Shown in pieces: positions 16,477-25,065 of a stretch of DNA of 64,000 nt; the first letter of the stretch is position 1, and each line of letters opens with the position of its first letter. Position numbers and translations under genes: made by a program. The notes under the pieces were generated by a model. That model ran no database searches, was not told where the DNA came from, and worked only from the letters and a program-made list of their open reading frames with translations. Source of the stretch: Streptomyces sp. IMTB 2501 (GTDB lineage: Bacteria; Actinomycetota; Actinomycetes; Streptomycetales; Streptomycetaceae); NCBI RefSeq assembly GCF_001953885.1, contig NZ_MQUS01000008.1:1-64000 (forward strand), written 5' to 3'.

Positions 16477-17406
16477 ATGACCGTCCAGGACGTCCGCGCC
16501 TTCAACCGTTTCTACACGGGCCTCATCGGCGCCCTCGACTACGGCCGCCGCCTCTACGCCCCGTACACCCTCACCGAATCCCGCGTGCTGTACGAACTCG
16601 CCCGGGTTCCGCACCTGGACGCCGTCGAGCTGCGCACCCAGCTCGACCTGGACGCCGGGTATCTGAGCCGCATCCTGAACAAGTTCGAGGACGCCGGCCT
16701 GATCGAGCGCGGGCCCTCGCAGAGCGATCCGCGCCGGCGGCGGGTACGGCTGACCGAACGGGGCCGGGAGGCCGCCGGAGTGCTGGACGAGCGGGCCCGG
16801 GAGACGATCGGGGCGCTGCTCGACACCGTGGCCCCGGCCGACCGGCCACGGCTGGCGGAGGCCATGCGGACCATCCAGGACATCCTCGGCGAGCGGCGCG
16901 CCGGGTCCCACGAGGTCGTCCTGCGCGAGACCGGTCCCGGTGACCTCGGCTGGATCGTGCAGCGCAACGCCGCGCTGTACGCGGCCGAGTACGGCTGGAA
17001 CGCCGACTACGAGGGGCTGGTCGCCCGGATCGTCGCCGACTTCGCGGAGGACCATGACCCCCATCTGGAGCGGGTGTGGATCGCCGAACAGGGCAGCCGG
17101 CCGGTGGGCTGTGTGATGTGTGTACGGGACGACGCACCCGGTGCCGCCCGGCTGCGGCTGCTGCTCGTCGAGCCCGAGGCGCGCGGGCACGGCGTCGGCG
17201 ACCGGCTGGTGCGGGCCGTGATCGACTTCGCGCGCGGGGCCGGCTACCGCGAGCTGGTGCTGTGGACCAACGACGTGCTGAGCGGTGCCCGCCGTATCTA
17301 CCAGCGACACGGCTTCGTGCTCGTCGCCGAGAAACCGCACCGCTCCTTCGGCAGGGATCTCGTGGGACAGGACTGGCGGCTGGATCTGCATGGATCGGGC
17401 GAGTGA
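16477..17406 (+). CDS. MarR regulator fused to GNAT acetyltransferase
   Basis: A 309-residue bifunctional protein. Residues 1-145 are a MarR winged helix (L-T-E-S-R-V-L-Y-E-L, recognition segment G-Y-L-S-R-I-L-N-K-F, wing D-P-R-R-R-R-V-R-L-T). Residues about 155-305 are a GNAT domain with the acetyl-CoA loop E-A-R-G-H-G-V-G-D-R-L and R-R-I-Y-Q-R-H-G-F. This architecture is common in actinomycetes. The regulator may sense acetyl-CoA or the acetylated ligand. ATG 16477 is preceded by GGGGGCG. The sugar isomerase-like gene starts 42 bases after its stop but has its own leaderless-type promoter. Confidence 0.9.
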   Translation: MTVQDVRAFNRFYTGLIGALDYGRRLYAPYTLTESRVLYELARVPHLDAVELRTQLDLDAGYLSRILNKFEDAGLIERGPSQSDPRRRRVRLTERGREAAGVLDERARETIGALLDTVAPADRPRLAEAMRTIQDILGERRAGSHEVVLRETGPGDLGWIVQRNAALYAAEYGWNADYEGLVARIVADFAEDHDPHLERVWIAEQGSRPVGCVMCVRDDAPGAARLRLLLVEPEARGHGVGDRLVRAVIDFARGAGYRELVLWTNDVLSGARRIYQRHGFVLVAEKPHRSFGRDLVGQDWRLDLHGSGE

Positions 17407-17435
17407 CAAGCAGCGCGAGTGACGGGCAGGGCGAG

Positions 17436-17441
17436 TAGGGT
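17436..17441 (+). promoter_or_regulatory. TAGGGT -10 element for a leaderless transcript
   Basis: TAGGGT fits the TANNNT -10 pattern and lies exactly 7 bases before ATG 17449. That is the distance at which Streptomyces genes start transcription on the start codon. No ribosome binding site is present, which supports leaderless expression. Confidence 0.5.
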
Positions 17442-17448
17442 CCGGGCC

Positions 17449-18249
17449 ATGAAGCTGGCGTTCTCCACTCTCGGTGTCCCCGGCCTGCCCGTCCCTGAGG
17501 TCCTGGCGCTCGCGACCGCGCACGGCTACCACGGTGTCGAACTGCGCGCCCACCCGGAGGAGCCGGTGCATCCCGGCCTCTCCCCCGCCGAACGCGCCGG
17601 GACCGCGGCGCTGTTCAAGGAGGCCGGGGTCGAGGTGCTGGGCGTCGCGGGGTACGCGCGCGTCGCCGCGCCCGGGGCGGACTCTCCCGTGCTGACGGAG
17701 ATCCGGGATCTCCTTCAGCTCGCCCACGACCTCGGCGCCCCCTTCATCCGGGTCTTCCCCGGCGCCGACCCGGACCGTCCCCGTGAGGAGTCCGACGCCA
17801 TCGCCGCCCGGCGGCTCGGCACCGCCGCGGAGGACGCTGCCGCGCTGGGCGTCCGGATCCTGCTGGAGACGCACGACTCGCACCGCACCGGTGCCGCCGC
17901 GATCCGGGTCCTCGGGCCGGTCGGGCACCGGCAGGTGGGGGCGCTGTGGGATGTGATGCACACCTGGCTGGGCGGCGAGCAGCCGTCCGACACATATGCG
18001 GCTCTCGCGCCGCATCTGGGATATGTGCAGGTCAAGGACATCGCCTCGGCCGACGACACGGTGCCGCTGCCGCTGGGCTCGGGGGTACTTCCGCTCACCG
18101 AGTGCGTGGATGTGCTCTGCCGGCGCGGGTGGGACGGGTGGTTGTGCTGGGAGTACGAGAAGCGCTGGCACGAGTCGGCTGCGCCGCTTGCGGGGCTGCT
18201 CGGTGCCGGGCGGGATCATTTGCTGCGGCTCTTGGACGAGGCGGCCTAG
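17449..18249 (+). CDS. sugar phosphate isomerase/epimerase-like protein
   Basis: A 266-residue AP-endonuclease-2-type TIM barrel (opening M-K-L-A-F-S-T-L-G-V-P-G-L). Metal-binding residues are visible in I-L-L-E-T-H-D-S-H, W-D-V-M-H-T-W and C-W-E-Y-E-K-R-W-H. The family includes IolE, IolI and hydroxypyruvate isomerases. The substrate is unknown. ATG 17449 is chosen because it aligns with the family N-terminus and sits 7 bases after a TAGGGT element. It is followed by a 95-bp tandem repeat and has no clear operon partner. Confidence 0.85.
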   Translation: MKLAFSTLGVPGLPVPEVLALATAHGYHGVELRAHPEEPVHPGLSPAERAGTAALFKEAGVEVLGVAGYARVAAPGADSPVLTEIRDLLQLAHDLGAPFIRVFPGADPDRPREESDAIAARRLGTAAEDAAALGVRILLETHDSHRTGAAAIRVLGPVGHRQVGALWDVMHTWLGGEQPSDTYAALAPHLGYVQVKDIASADDTVPLPLGSGVLPLTECVDVLCRRGWDGWLCWEYEKRWHESAAPLAGLLGAGRDHLLRLLDEAA

Positions 18250-18287
18250 GTCGGCTACGGGCTCGGGGGCTGGTCGTCGTCGCCGGT

Positions 18288-18520
18288 TGCGGGTGCGTGA
18301 TGGTCTGATCGCGCCCACGCGGCGGGTCTTGGCGGACCTGCCGGCCACCAGCACGGCACAACCCACCATCGCCGAGTACGGGTGCGGGTGCGTGATGATC
18401 TGATCGCGCCCACGCGGCGGGTCTTGGCGGACCTGCCGGCCACCAGCACGGCACAACCCACCATCGCCGAGTACGGGTACGGGTGCGTTGTGGCTGGTCG
18501 CGCCCACGCGGCGGAGCCGC
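18288..18520. repeat. 95-bp tandem direct repeat, 2.4 copies
   Basis: Copy 1 (18288-18382) and copy 2 (18383-18477) differ at one base. A diverged third copy covers about the first 40 bases up to 18520. The unit contains CGCGCCCACGCGGCGG, which in the third copy runs on into GGAGCCGC and a GGGGCGCGGGG-type end (reverse strand). I associate this combination with a dispersed intergenic repeat of Streptomyces. The array fills the 347-base gap between two convergent genes and encodes nothing convincing. Confidence 0.85.
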
Positions 18521-18596
18521 ATATCGGTACAGCCCCGCGCCCCGGAGGGTGCGGCCACCGCTCCCTGAAACGCACCGGCACCCTGCCGCTACGGGC

Positions 18597-19193
18597 TCAG
18601 GGGGCCGGACGTGCCGTCAGCGGGGTCGTGGCATGCAGGCACCAGTCCAAGACCGCCGGCCAGGAGCCGTAGCCCGCGTCGAGGTCGAGGTGGGCGGCGG
18701 ACGGGAGGATGTCGACGGGGATGCCGAGCGGGTCGGCGTAGAGGCGGTCCGCGCCCTCGGGGCAGTACGGGTCGTCGTCACTCGCGACCAGGTGGGTGGG
18801 GGCGGGAAGGGCCACGTCCAGGGCGGGCGGGGCGAACGGGGAAACCTGCGGCCGGCCGGCGAGGAAGGATCCGGACGGCGGAGCGACCAGCAGCACCCGG
18901 TCCGCGTACCGCAGCTGCTTCAGGCCGCGGTACGCGGCGTGCAGCCACAGCACCGCGGACAGGCTGTGGGCGATCACGACCCGCTCCCCCGGGCCGGATC
19001 CGTTCAACTCCTCCAGATGGCGGACCAGTTCGGCGAGCCACACCTCCAGCTCCGGGGTGTCCGGGTCGGACAGCTGGGGATAGCTGACCCGGTGGCCCAG
19101 TTCGGTGAGCCGGGTGGTGAGCCAGTGCTGCCAGTGGCCCTCGGGGCGGCGGTTCTGCCAGCCGTGGAGGACGAGGTACGAGTGCGTGGTCAT
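18597..19193 (-). CDS. RBBP9/YdeN-type serine hydrolase
   Basis: A 198-residue small alpha/beta hydrolase. ATG 19193 gives the family start M-T-T-H-S-Y-L-V-L-H-G-W-Q. The nucleophile is in V-I-A-H-S-L-S-A, the acidic residue in A-S-D-D-D-P-Y-C, and the His in H-L-D-L-D-A-G-Y-G. Length and motifs match the YdeN/RBBP9 family, whose substrates are poorly known. It is divergent from the LysR gene, whose start is 78 bases away, so LysR control is plausible. Confidence 0.85.
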   Translation of the reverse strand: MTTHSYLVLHGWQNRRPEGHWQHWLTTRLTELGHRVSYPQLSDPDTPELEVWLAELVRHLEELNGSGPGERVVIAHSLSAVLWLHAAYRGLKQLRYADRVLLVAPPSGSFLAGRPQVSPFAPPALDVALPAPTHLVASDDDPYCPEGADRLYADPLGIPVDILPSAAHLDLDAGYGSWPAVLDWCLHATTPLTARPAP

Positions 19194-19270
19194 GGGTGCG
19201 ATGCTTGCCGAGCGCACTGCCTCGGTCCAGTTAATGTTTCGGGGTGGAACAGGTAAGCGGAACCTTCACC

Positions 19271-20185
19271 ATGGATCTGCGGCGGCTGACCGTGCTGCGT
19301 GAGCTGGAGCGCCGGGGCAGCCTGGCCCGTACCGCCGAGGCCCTGCATCTGACCCCGTCGGCGGTGTCCCAGCAGATCACGGCGCTGGCCCGGGAGTTCG
19401 GGGCGCCGCTGACCGAGCGCGAGGGGCGGGGCGTACGGCTGACCGGGCAGGCCCGGATCCTGCTCGGCCACGCCGAGGCGATCGCCGCCCAGCTGGAGCG
19501 CGCACGGGCCGACCTGGCGGCGTACGGGTCGGGCGGGCGCGGGCAGGTCACGATCGGCTGCTTCGGCAGCGGCATCCTCGGACTGGTGCCACCGGCCCTA
19601 CGCGCGCTGGCCGAGCGGCTTCCGCACGTCCGCGTGGACGTGGTGGAGGCCGAGCCGCCGGATGCGTTCACGGCGCTCGACGGGGGACGGCTGGACGTGG
19701 TGGTGGCCGTCGACTTCGCGGCCGCCCCGCCGCACACCGACCGCCGCTACTCCCGTACCGATCTGCTGACGGACATCCTGGACGTGGCAGTGCCGGAGGA
19801 CCATCCGCTGGCCGCCCGCGACCGCGTCCCGCTGCGCGAACTGGCCGCCGCGCCCTGGATCGTGGGCGCGGCCGAGAGCTGCTGTGGCGCGGTGGCCCGC
19901 GCGGTGTGTGCGGCGGCGGGCTTCACCCCGGACATCCGTCACCCGGTGAACGACTGGGGCGCCCTGATCGCCCTGGTGGAGGCGGGCGCCGGGGTGGCGC
20001 TGGTGCCGCGCCTGGTCCGGCCGCTGTACGCCCGGCGCCGCCTCGCCGTGCGGCCGGTGGCGGGCGAGCCGCCGTCCCGGAACGCGTTCGCGGCGGTTCG
20101 GGCGGGAGCGGAGGGGGATCCGGTACTGGGGGCGGTGCGTGAGCAACTCCATACGGCGGCCGCCGAGTTGGCGGAGGCCGGCTGA
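19271..20185 (+). CDS. LysR-family transcriptional regulator
   Basis: A 304-residue LysR protein from ATG 19271 (M-D-L-R-R-L-T-V-L-R-E-L-E-R-R-G-S-L). GTG 19244 in frame is an alternative. The winged helix is A-L-H-L-T-P-S-A-V-S-Q-Q-I, followed by the effector domain with D-V-V-V-A-V-D-F and L-V-E-A-G-A-G-V-A-L-V-P. It lies back to back with the serine hydrolase gene, the usual LysR arrangement of regulator opposite target. The effector is unknown. Confidence 0.9.
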   Translation: MDLRRLTVLRELERRGSLARTAEALHLTPSAVSQQITALAREFGAPLTEREGRGVRLTGQARILLGHAEAIAAQLERARADLAAYGSGGRGQVTIGCFGSGILGLVPPALRALAERLPHVRVDVVEAEPPDAFTALDGGRLDVVVAVDFAAAPPHTDRRYSRTDLLTDILDVAVPEDHPLAARDRVPLRELAAAPWIVGAAESCCGAVARAVCAAAGFTPDIRHPVNDWGALIALVEAGAGVALVPRLVRPLYARRRLAVRPVAGEPPSRNAFAAVRAGAEGDPVLGAVREQLHTAAAELAEAG

Positions 20186-20289
20186 CCGGTACCTGACGTT
20201 GCAGACAACTCCCCCTGGTGTGACGCCAGTTACTCAGATAGCTTCCGGCGCACATGTGTCTCACAACAGTCACACAGGGGAGAGTGCGC

Positions 20290-21708
20290 ATGCGCAAGGC
20301 GCTCAGATGGCTGCTGACGCTCGCGGTGCTCATAGGCACGCTGAGCGGTACAGCGGCGGGAGCGGCCACCGCCACCCGGTCCGAGCCCACCGACATCAAG
20401 GACCAGTTGCTCGCCATACCGGGCATGAGCCTGATCCAGGAGAAGCCGTACCCCGGCTACCGCTACTTCGTCCTGAACTACACCCAGCCGGTCGACCACC
20501 ACCACCCGGACCGCGGTACCTTCCAGCAGCGGATCACCGTGCTGCACAAGGACGTGAGCCGCCCGACGGTCTTCTACACCAGCGGCTACAACGTCTCCAC
20601 GAACCCGTCCCGCAGTGAGCCCACCCGGATCGCGGACGGCAACCAGGTCTCCCTGGAGTACCGCTTCTTCACGCCGTCCCGCCCCGACCCCGCCGACTGG
20701 TCCAAGCTCGACATCTGGCAGGCGGCGAGCGACCAGCACCGTGTGTTCGAGGCGCTCAAGCCGATCTACGGCGGCCACTGGATCGCCACCGGCGGCTCCA
20801 AGGGCGGTATGACGGCGACGTACTACGAGCGTTTCTACCCGCGCGACATGGACGGCGTGGTCGCCTACGTCGCCCCCAACGACGTCGTCAACAACGAGGA
20901 CTCGGCCTACGACCGCTTCTTCGCCACGGTCGGCACCAAGGAGTGCCGGGACCGGCTGAACGCCGTGCAGCGGGAGGCGCTGGTGCGCCGGGAGCCACTG
21001 GAGAAGCGGTACGCGCGGTACGCCGCCGACAAGGGGTACACCTTCGGCACCATCGGCGGGCTGGACAAGGCGTACGAGGCGGTCGTCCTCGACTATGTGT
21101 GGGGTTTCTGGCAGTACAGCCTGCTGAAGGACTGCGGCACCGTCCCGGCGGACGCGGCGGCCGCGAGCGACGACGCGATCTGGACGTCGGTCGACACCAT
21201 CTCCGGTTTCGCCGCCTACACCGACCAGGGTCTCGCGCAGTTCACGCCGTACTACTACCAGGCCGGCACCCAGCTGGGCTCGCCGACCATCCACTTCCCG
21301 TACATCGGGCGGAAGTTGATCCGGTACGGCTATCAGCCGCCGCGCAACTTCGTGCCCCGCTCCATCCCGATGCGTTTCCAGCCCTACGCGATGCGGGACG
21401 TGGACACGTGGGTACGGCACCACGCCACGCACATGCTCTTCGTGTACGGCCAGAACGACCCCTGGGGTTCGGAGCGGTTCCGGCTCGGCTCGGGCGCCCG
21501 TGACTCCTATGTCTTCACCGCGCCCGGCATGAACCACGGCGCGAACGTCGCGGGCCTGGTGCCGGGTCAGAACGCTCTTGCCACGGGGCGCATCCTGGAG
21601 TGGGCGGGGGTGTCCTCGGCCGATGCCGCCCGGGGCAGGCCTCTGGCTCGCTTCGACGCCAAGCTGGATGCCGGGGATGCCGGGCGCGAGGCCGCGATGC
21701 GGCCCTAG
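20290..21708 (+). CDS. secreted tripeptidyl aminopeptidase (S37 type)
   Basis: A 472-residue exoprotein. ATG 20290 follows GGGGAG at 7 bases. The signal peptide runs to about residue 26 (R-K-A-L-R-W-L-L-T-L-A-V then A-A-G-A-A-T-A). The catalytic Ser170 lies in the G-G-S-K-G-G motif (168-173) of PS-10/S37 peptidases. A-P-G-M-N-H-G near the C-terminus gives the His, and G-Q-N-D-P-W the acidic residue. Streptomyces members remove tri- or tetrapeptides, often prolyl-ending, from protein N-termini. It converges on a lipoprotein gene with only four bases between the stop codons. Confidence 0.9.
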   Translation: MRKALRWLLTLAVLIGTLSGTAAGAATATRSEPTDIKDQLLAIPGMSLIQEKPYPGYRYFVLNYTQPVDHHHPDRGTFQQRITVLHKDVSRPTVFYTSGYNVSTNPSRSEPTRIADGNQVSLEYRFFTPSRPDPADWSKLDIWQAASDQHRVFEALKPIYGGHWIATGGSKGGMTATYYERFYPRDMDGVVAYVAPNDVVNNEDSAYDRFFATVGTKECRDRLNAVQREALVRREPLEKRYARYAADKGYTFGTIGGLDKAYEAVVLDYVWGFWQYSLLKDCGTVPADAAAASDDAIWTSVDTISGFAAYTDQGLAQFTPYYYQAGTQLGSPTIHFPYIGRKLIRYGYQPPRNFVPRSIPMRFQPYAMRDVDTWVRHHATHMLFVYGQNDPWGSERFRLGSGARDSYVFTAPGMNHGANVAGLVPGQNALATGRILEWAGVSSADAARGRPLARFDAKLDAGDAGREAAMRP

Positions 21709-21712
21709 GAAC

Positions 21713-22312
21713 TCATACCCGCCTTGCGCAGCCCACCGGATCGCTCCCGCCCAGCTGGACGTACAGCGTCGTCGACGCGGGGCAGTCGTCGCGCGTCGGC
21801 GCCGCCCTGGTGATCCGGTACTGGGGCCGGTGGGTGCCCGAGCCGTCGCACGGGGTCTCGCGGACCTGGCCCTCTCCGGAGGTGTAGACGCAGTCGCCCG
21901 GGATCGTGCGCGGGCCGCCCCCGCCGCCGGGGTCGCCGGGGTGCGGGGGCTCCAGGTTGCGCATGCAGGCGTAGCCCGGGGAGATCGCGGTCTGGGCGCC
22001 GATGTGCAGCACGAAGTCGGTCGTCGCCGGGCACAGGGGGCCGTCGGTGACCGCGCCGTCGTAGCGGGCGACGACCCTGGCCGCCGCCCGCTCGCTGGTG
22101 CAGGGCACCTCGGTGAAGCTGGTCGTGCCGAAGGAACTGCACTCGCCGACCGCGAGGAACTCGGCGCCGTGACCGCCGGTCGTGGCCGGGGTGGGGCGGG
22201 CGTCGCCGACGGGGGCGCCCGCCGGGCCCCGGCAGCCGGTCAGCAGGACGCCCGGCAGCAGGCACGCGAGGCACACAAGGCACACGGCTCCGACGGCACC
22301 TGTCCCACGCAT
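21713..22312 (-). CDS. hypothetical lipoprotein
   Basis: A 199-residue protein. ATG 22312 is preferred over ATG 22318 because a GGGGGG ribosome binding site lies 7 bases upstream of the former. A signal peptide ends in lipobox L-L-T-G-C near residue 26. The mature part has seven or more Cys in short beta-type stretches (V-G-E-C-S, E-V-P-C-T, G-P-L-C-P, G-D-C-V-Y, E-T-P-C-D). This resembles septum-formation or DUF3558-like repeats, where a first Cys in V-G-x-C pairs with V-x-C. Family assignment is uncertain. It is expected to be membrane-anchored outside the cell. Confidence 0.75.
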   Translation of the reverse strand: MRGTGAVGAVCLVCLACLLPGVLLTGCRGPAGAPVGDARPTPATTGGHGAEFLAVGECSSFGTTSFTEVPCTSERAAARVVARYDGAVTDGPLCPATTDFVLHIGAQTAISPGYACMRNLEPPHPGDPGGGGGPRTIPGDCVYTSGEGQVRETPCDGSGTHRPQYRITRAAPTRDDCPASTTLYVQLGGSDPVGCARRV

Positions 22313-22425
22313 CGCCATCCCCCCTGACACCCCGCTCCAGCGTGGCCCTTGACCGCGCGGCCACGCCACCCATCCGGGATGGTTTCCGCCTGTTGGGGGT
22401 AGTACGCCGGGTGTGTAGCGTACGG

Positions 22426-24237
22426 CTAGTACGTCAGCCCGTGCCCGATCGGGTACAGCACCTGCGCGGGGTCGTCGGCCCGCTGCACCGGCACCGGCAG
22501 CCTGCCGCGCGGCGCCACGCGTCCGGCGATCACCCGGGCGGCGGCGCGCACTTCGACGTCCGTCCAGCCGTAGGACGCCAAGCAGCCCTTGACGGAGGGG
22601 TATTGGGCCACGTCGTAGGGGTTGCGGAGGGCGAGGGCCGCCAGGGGCCTGCCCGTGGCCCGCAGTTGCGACACCAGCGTCCGCTGTGCGTTGCCCGCCG
22701 TCACGTTGTACGTCGCCACGACCACCGCGTCCGCGTCCTGCGCGGCCGTGACCGCCTCGGCGATGGCCGCGGCCGAGGGGGTGGTGCCCGTGGACAGGGC
22801 GGTGGCGGTGAAGCCCAGCTCGGTGAGGGCGGCGGCCAGCACGCCGGTGGGCGGGCCGGTGGTGCCGCTGGGCGAGTCCGGGTCGGCGCCCACGACCAGG
22901 ATCCGGCGCTCGGTGCGGGGGTCGAAGGGGAGGGTGTGGTCCTCGTTGACCAGCAGGGTCGTGGTGCGCTCGGCGATCCGGTCGGCGGCGGCCAGGTGGG
23001 CCTTGGTGCCCACGGTGCGCTCGATGCCCGCCCGGCTGGTGTGCGGTGGGTCGAAGAGTCCGAGCCGGGCCTTGAGGCGCAGGATGCGCAGGATCGATTC
23101 GTCGAGGCGGGACTCGGTCAGCTCGCCGTCCTGTACGGCCTTCAGTACGGCGTGCCAGGCCACGTCGATCGAGGGCGGGTTGAGCAGTTGGTCGACCCCG
23201 GCCTTCAGCGCGAGCACCGGCACGCGGTCGTCGCCGTACTTGGTGCGGACGCCCTGCATGCCCAGGGAGTCGGTGATGACGACACCGTCGTAGCCGAGTT
23301 CGCCGCGCAGGATGCCGGTGAGGACGGGGCGGGAGAGGGTGGCCGGGTCGCCGGAGTCGTCGAGCGCCGGGAACTGGATGTGCGCGGTCATGATCGAGTC
23401 GATGCCCGCGGCGATCGCCGCCCGGAAGGGGACGGCGTCCAGCTTCTCCCACAGGTCCCGGCTGTGGGTGATGACCGGGAAGCCGGTGTGGCTGTCGACG
23501 GCGGTGTCGCCGTGGCCCGGGAAGTGCTTGGCGGTCGCCGCGACCCGGGACGCCTGGTAGCCCCGCACCTCGGCGGCCACCAGTGCGCCGACGGCGTCCG
23601 GGTCGGCGCCGAACGACCGTACGCCGATGATGGGGTTGGCCGGGTTGACGTTGACGTCGGCGTCCGGGGAGTAGTCCTGGTTGATGCCCATCGCGCGCAG
23701 TTCGGCGCCGGAGATCCGGCCGAGGGTGTGCGCGTCGGAGCGGGAGCCGGCGGCACCGACGGCCATGGCGCCGGGGAAGAGGGTGGCGGGCTTGCCGACC
23801 CGGCAGACCGCGCCGTGCTCCTGGTCGGTGGAGATGAGCACCGGCAGACCGCGCGGCTGGTCCAGGGAGGCTTTCTGGATGCCCTCGGAGAGGTCCGCGA
23901 TCTGGTGCGGGTCACGGGTGTTGTGGGCCCAGGTGAAGTAGATGATGCCGCCGACGCGGTACTTCGCGATCAGCTCGGCGGCCGTGCGGACGCCGAGCTC
24001 CTTGAGGTTGGCGTCGATGTCGGCCTGGTCGGGGGCGGTGGCGGAGTGGCCGTAGACCCGCATCACGAAGAGCTGGCCGACCTTCTCCTCCAGCGTCATG
24101 CCTGAGATCAGGGCGCGCAGCCGGCGGGGGTCGGGGGGTGCGGCGGCGTGGGCGGTGGCCGGTACGGTCAGCGCGGCGGTGAGGCCCGCGGTGGCGGCGA
24201 GGACGGCGCGTCTGGACGGTCTGCCGGTGTCGGGCAC
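22426..24237 (-). CDS. secreted GH3 beta-N-acetylglucosaminidase
   Basis: A 603-residue GH3 enzyme. GTG 24237 follows GGAAGGAG. The N-terminus has a Tat-like signal (R-P-S-R-R-A-V-L-A-A-T-A-G-L). The NagZ-type signature K-H-F-P-G-H-G-D-T-A-V-D-S-H at 237-250 provides the Asp/His dyad, and the nucleophile is Asp323 in V-I-T-D-S-L-G-M. A C-terminal GH3-C domain follows from about 400. It should release N-acetylglucosamine from chitin or cell-wall fragments outside the cell. A 9-bp inverted repeat with a 19-base spacer lies upstream as probable operator. Confidence 0.9.
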   Translation of the reverse strand: MPDTGRPSRRAVLAATAGLTAALTVPATAHAAAPPDPRRLRALISGMTLEEKVGQLFVMRVYGHSATAPDQADIDANLKELGVRTAAELIAKYRVGGIIYFTWAHNTRDPHQIADLSEGIQKASLDQPRGLPVLISTDQEHGAVCRVGKPATLFPGAMAVGAAGSRSDAHTLGRISGAELRAMGINQDYSPDADVNVNPANPIIGVRSFGADPDAVGALVAAEVRGYQASRVAATAKHFPGHGDTAVDSHTGFPVITHSRDLWEKLDAVPFRAAIAAGIDSIMTAHIQFPALDDSGDPATLSRPVLTGILRGELGYDGVVITDSLGMQGVRTKYGDDRVPVLALKAGVDQLLNPPSIDVAWHAVLKAVQDGELTESRLDESILRILRLKARLGLFDPPHTSRAGIERTVGTKAHLAAADRIAERTTTLLVNEDHTLPFDPRTERRILVVGADPDSPSGTTGPPTGVLAAALTELGFTATALSTGTTPSAAAIAEAVTAAQDADAVVVATYNVTAGNAQRTLVSQLRATGRPLAALALRNPYDVAQYPSVKGCLASYGWTDVEVRAAARVIAGRVAPRGRLPVPVQRADDPAQVLYPIGHGLTY

Positions 24238-24585
24238 GTGCGCTCCTTCCAGAGGAGAACCGCTGAAGGAAACTTCCGAGAGGTCACCAATATCCGGGAA
24301 GTTTCTTTCCGTCAAGGGAGAGCACAGTAACCGGAAGAGGGGCCGCCATCGGCGCATTGAGGGGGGCGCGCCGATGGCGACGGGCTGCCGGCCGGATGCG
24401 GCGGAGAGGGTGAGTCGGCGCTCGCTGCCAGGCGTACAGGCCGACACCGCACCACGGAGACTCGTCCGGCAACCCGCCGTTGGACGGACGAGGGACCGGG
24501 CCGGTTCCCGCCGCCCCGATGCCCCGGTGCCCCGGTTCGCGCGGCCGCCGGAAGCGGGCTGACCGGGCGGGCCGTCAGCGGGCCG
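24238..24585. other. 348-base gap upstream of the GH3 gene
   Basis: This holds the GH3 promoter side with the inverted repeat at 24269-24305. From about 24310 to 24585 I see no gene, hairpin or repeat that I can support. Confidence 0.4.
24269..24305. promoter_or_regulatory. inverted repeat GAAACTTCC-N19-GGAAGTTTC
   Basis: Perfect 9-bp arms (24269-24277 and 24297-24305) lie 32-68 bases upstream of the GH3 start. GAAA/TTTC arms flanking the presumed promoter suggest control by a sugar-responsive repressor. No regulator gene is adjacent, so control is from elsewhere. Confidence 0.5.
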
Positions 24586-24978
24586 TCAGCACAGTATCCA
24601 GCCCGAGCTGACCGACCCCGAGCCCACCGAACCTCTGATCCACACGCAGCGGTGTCCGGCGTGGACGGTGATCGGGCCCGCGTGGTACCGGTAGCTGCCC
24701 TGGTCGACCACCGGCCGGCCACCGCGGGCCTGGACGCTGACGGACATCGTCTGGGTGGTGCCGGGATGGCGGGCCACCGTGATGGCACAGACGTAGCCGT
24801 TGTCGTTGTAGATCTGGGTGACCCCGGTACTGAACGGCAGGGTCCGTACCTGGCGGCCGGAGCAGCTGTCGGCCTCGGCCGCCTGGGCGGCTCCGGATGT
24901 CACCAGGCCGAGCGTCCCGGCCGCGGCCAGCACGGCCGCTCCCAGCGCCAGACGCCGGCGAATCGCACCACTGTCCAC
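24586..24978 (-). CDS. small secreted protein of unknown function
   Basis: A 130-residue protein from GTG 24978 behind GGGGGAGGA. It has a Sec signal of about 33 residues (I-R-R-R-L-A-L-G-A-A-V-L and A-A-Q-A-A-E-A). The mature part is about 97 residues with four Cys (D-S-C-S, Y-V-C-A-I, H-R-C-V-W, W-I-L-C), likely forming two disulphides in a beta-rich domain. From its pattern it could be a small secreted stability or binding domain. I do not recognise a named family. Confidence 0.75.
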   Translation of the reverse strand: MDSGAIRRRLALGAAVLAAAGTLGLVTSGAAQAAEADSCSGRQVRTLPFSTGVTQIYNDNGYVCAITVARHPGTTQTMSVSVQARGGRPVVDQGSYRYHAGPITVHAGHRCVWIRGSVGSGSVSSGWILC

Positions 24979-25065
24979 TGTTGTCCTCCCCCAGCCATGA
25001 TCCTGTCCCCCGATTTCCGTACTGCTGTACGGACGCACGACGTATGTCGGATGGTTGCACGGCCG

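Noticed and set aside
18288..18520. CRISPR array or IS end
   Set aside because: There are no unique spacers, terminal inverted repeats or transposase. The unit is a simple tandem duplication.
16348..18558. 736-codon reverse-strand frame
   Set aside because: It is antisense to the MarR-GNAT and isomerase genes and runs through the 95-bp repeats. No ribosome binding site or domain was seen.
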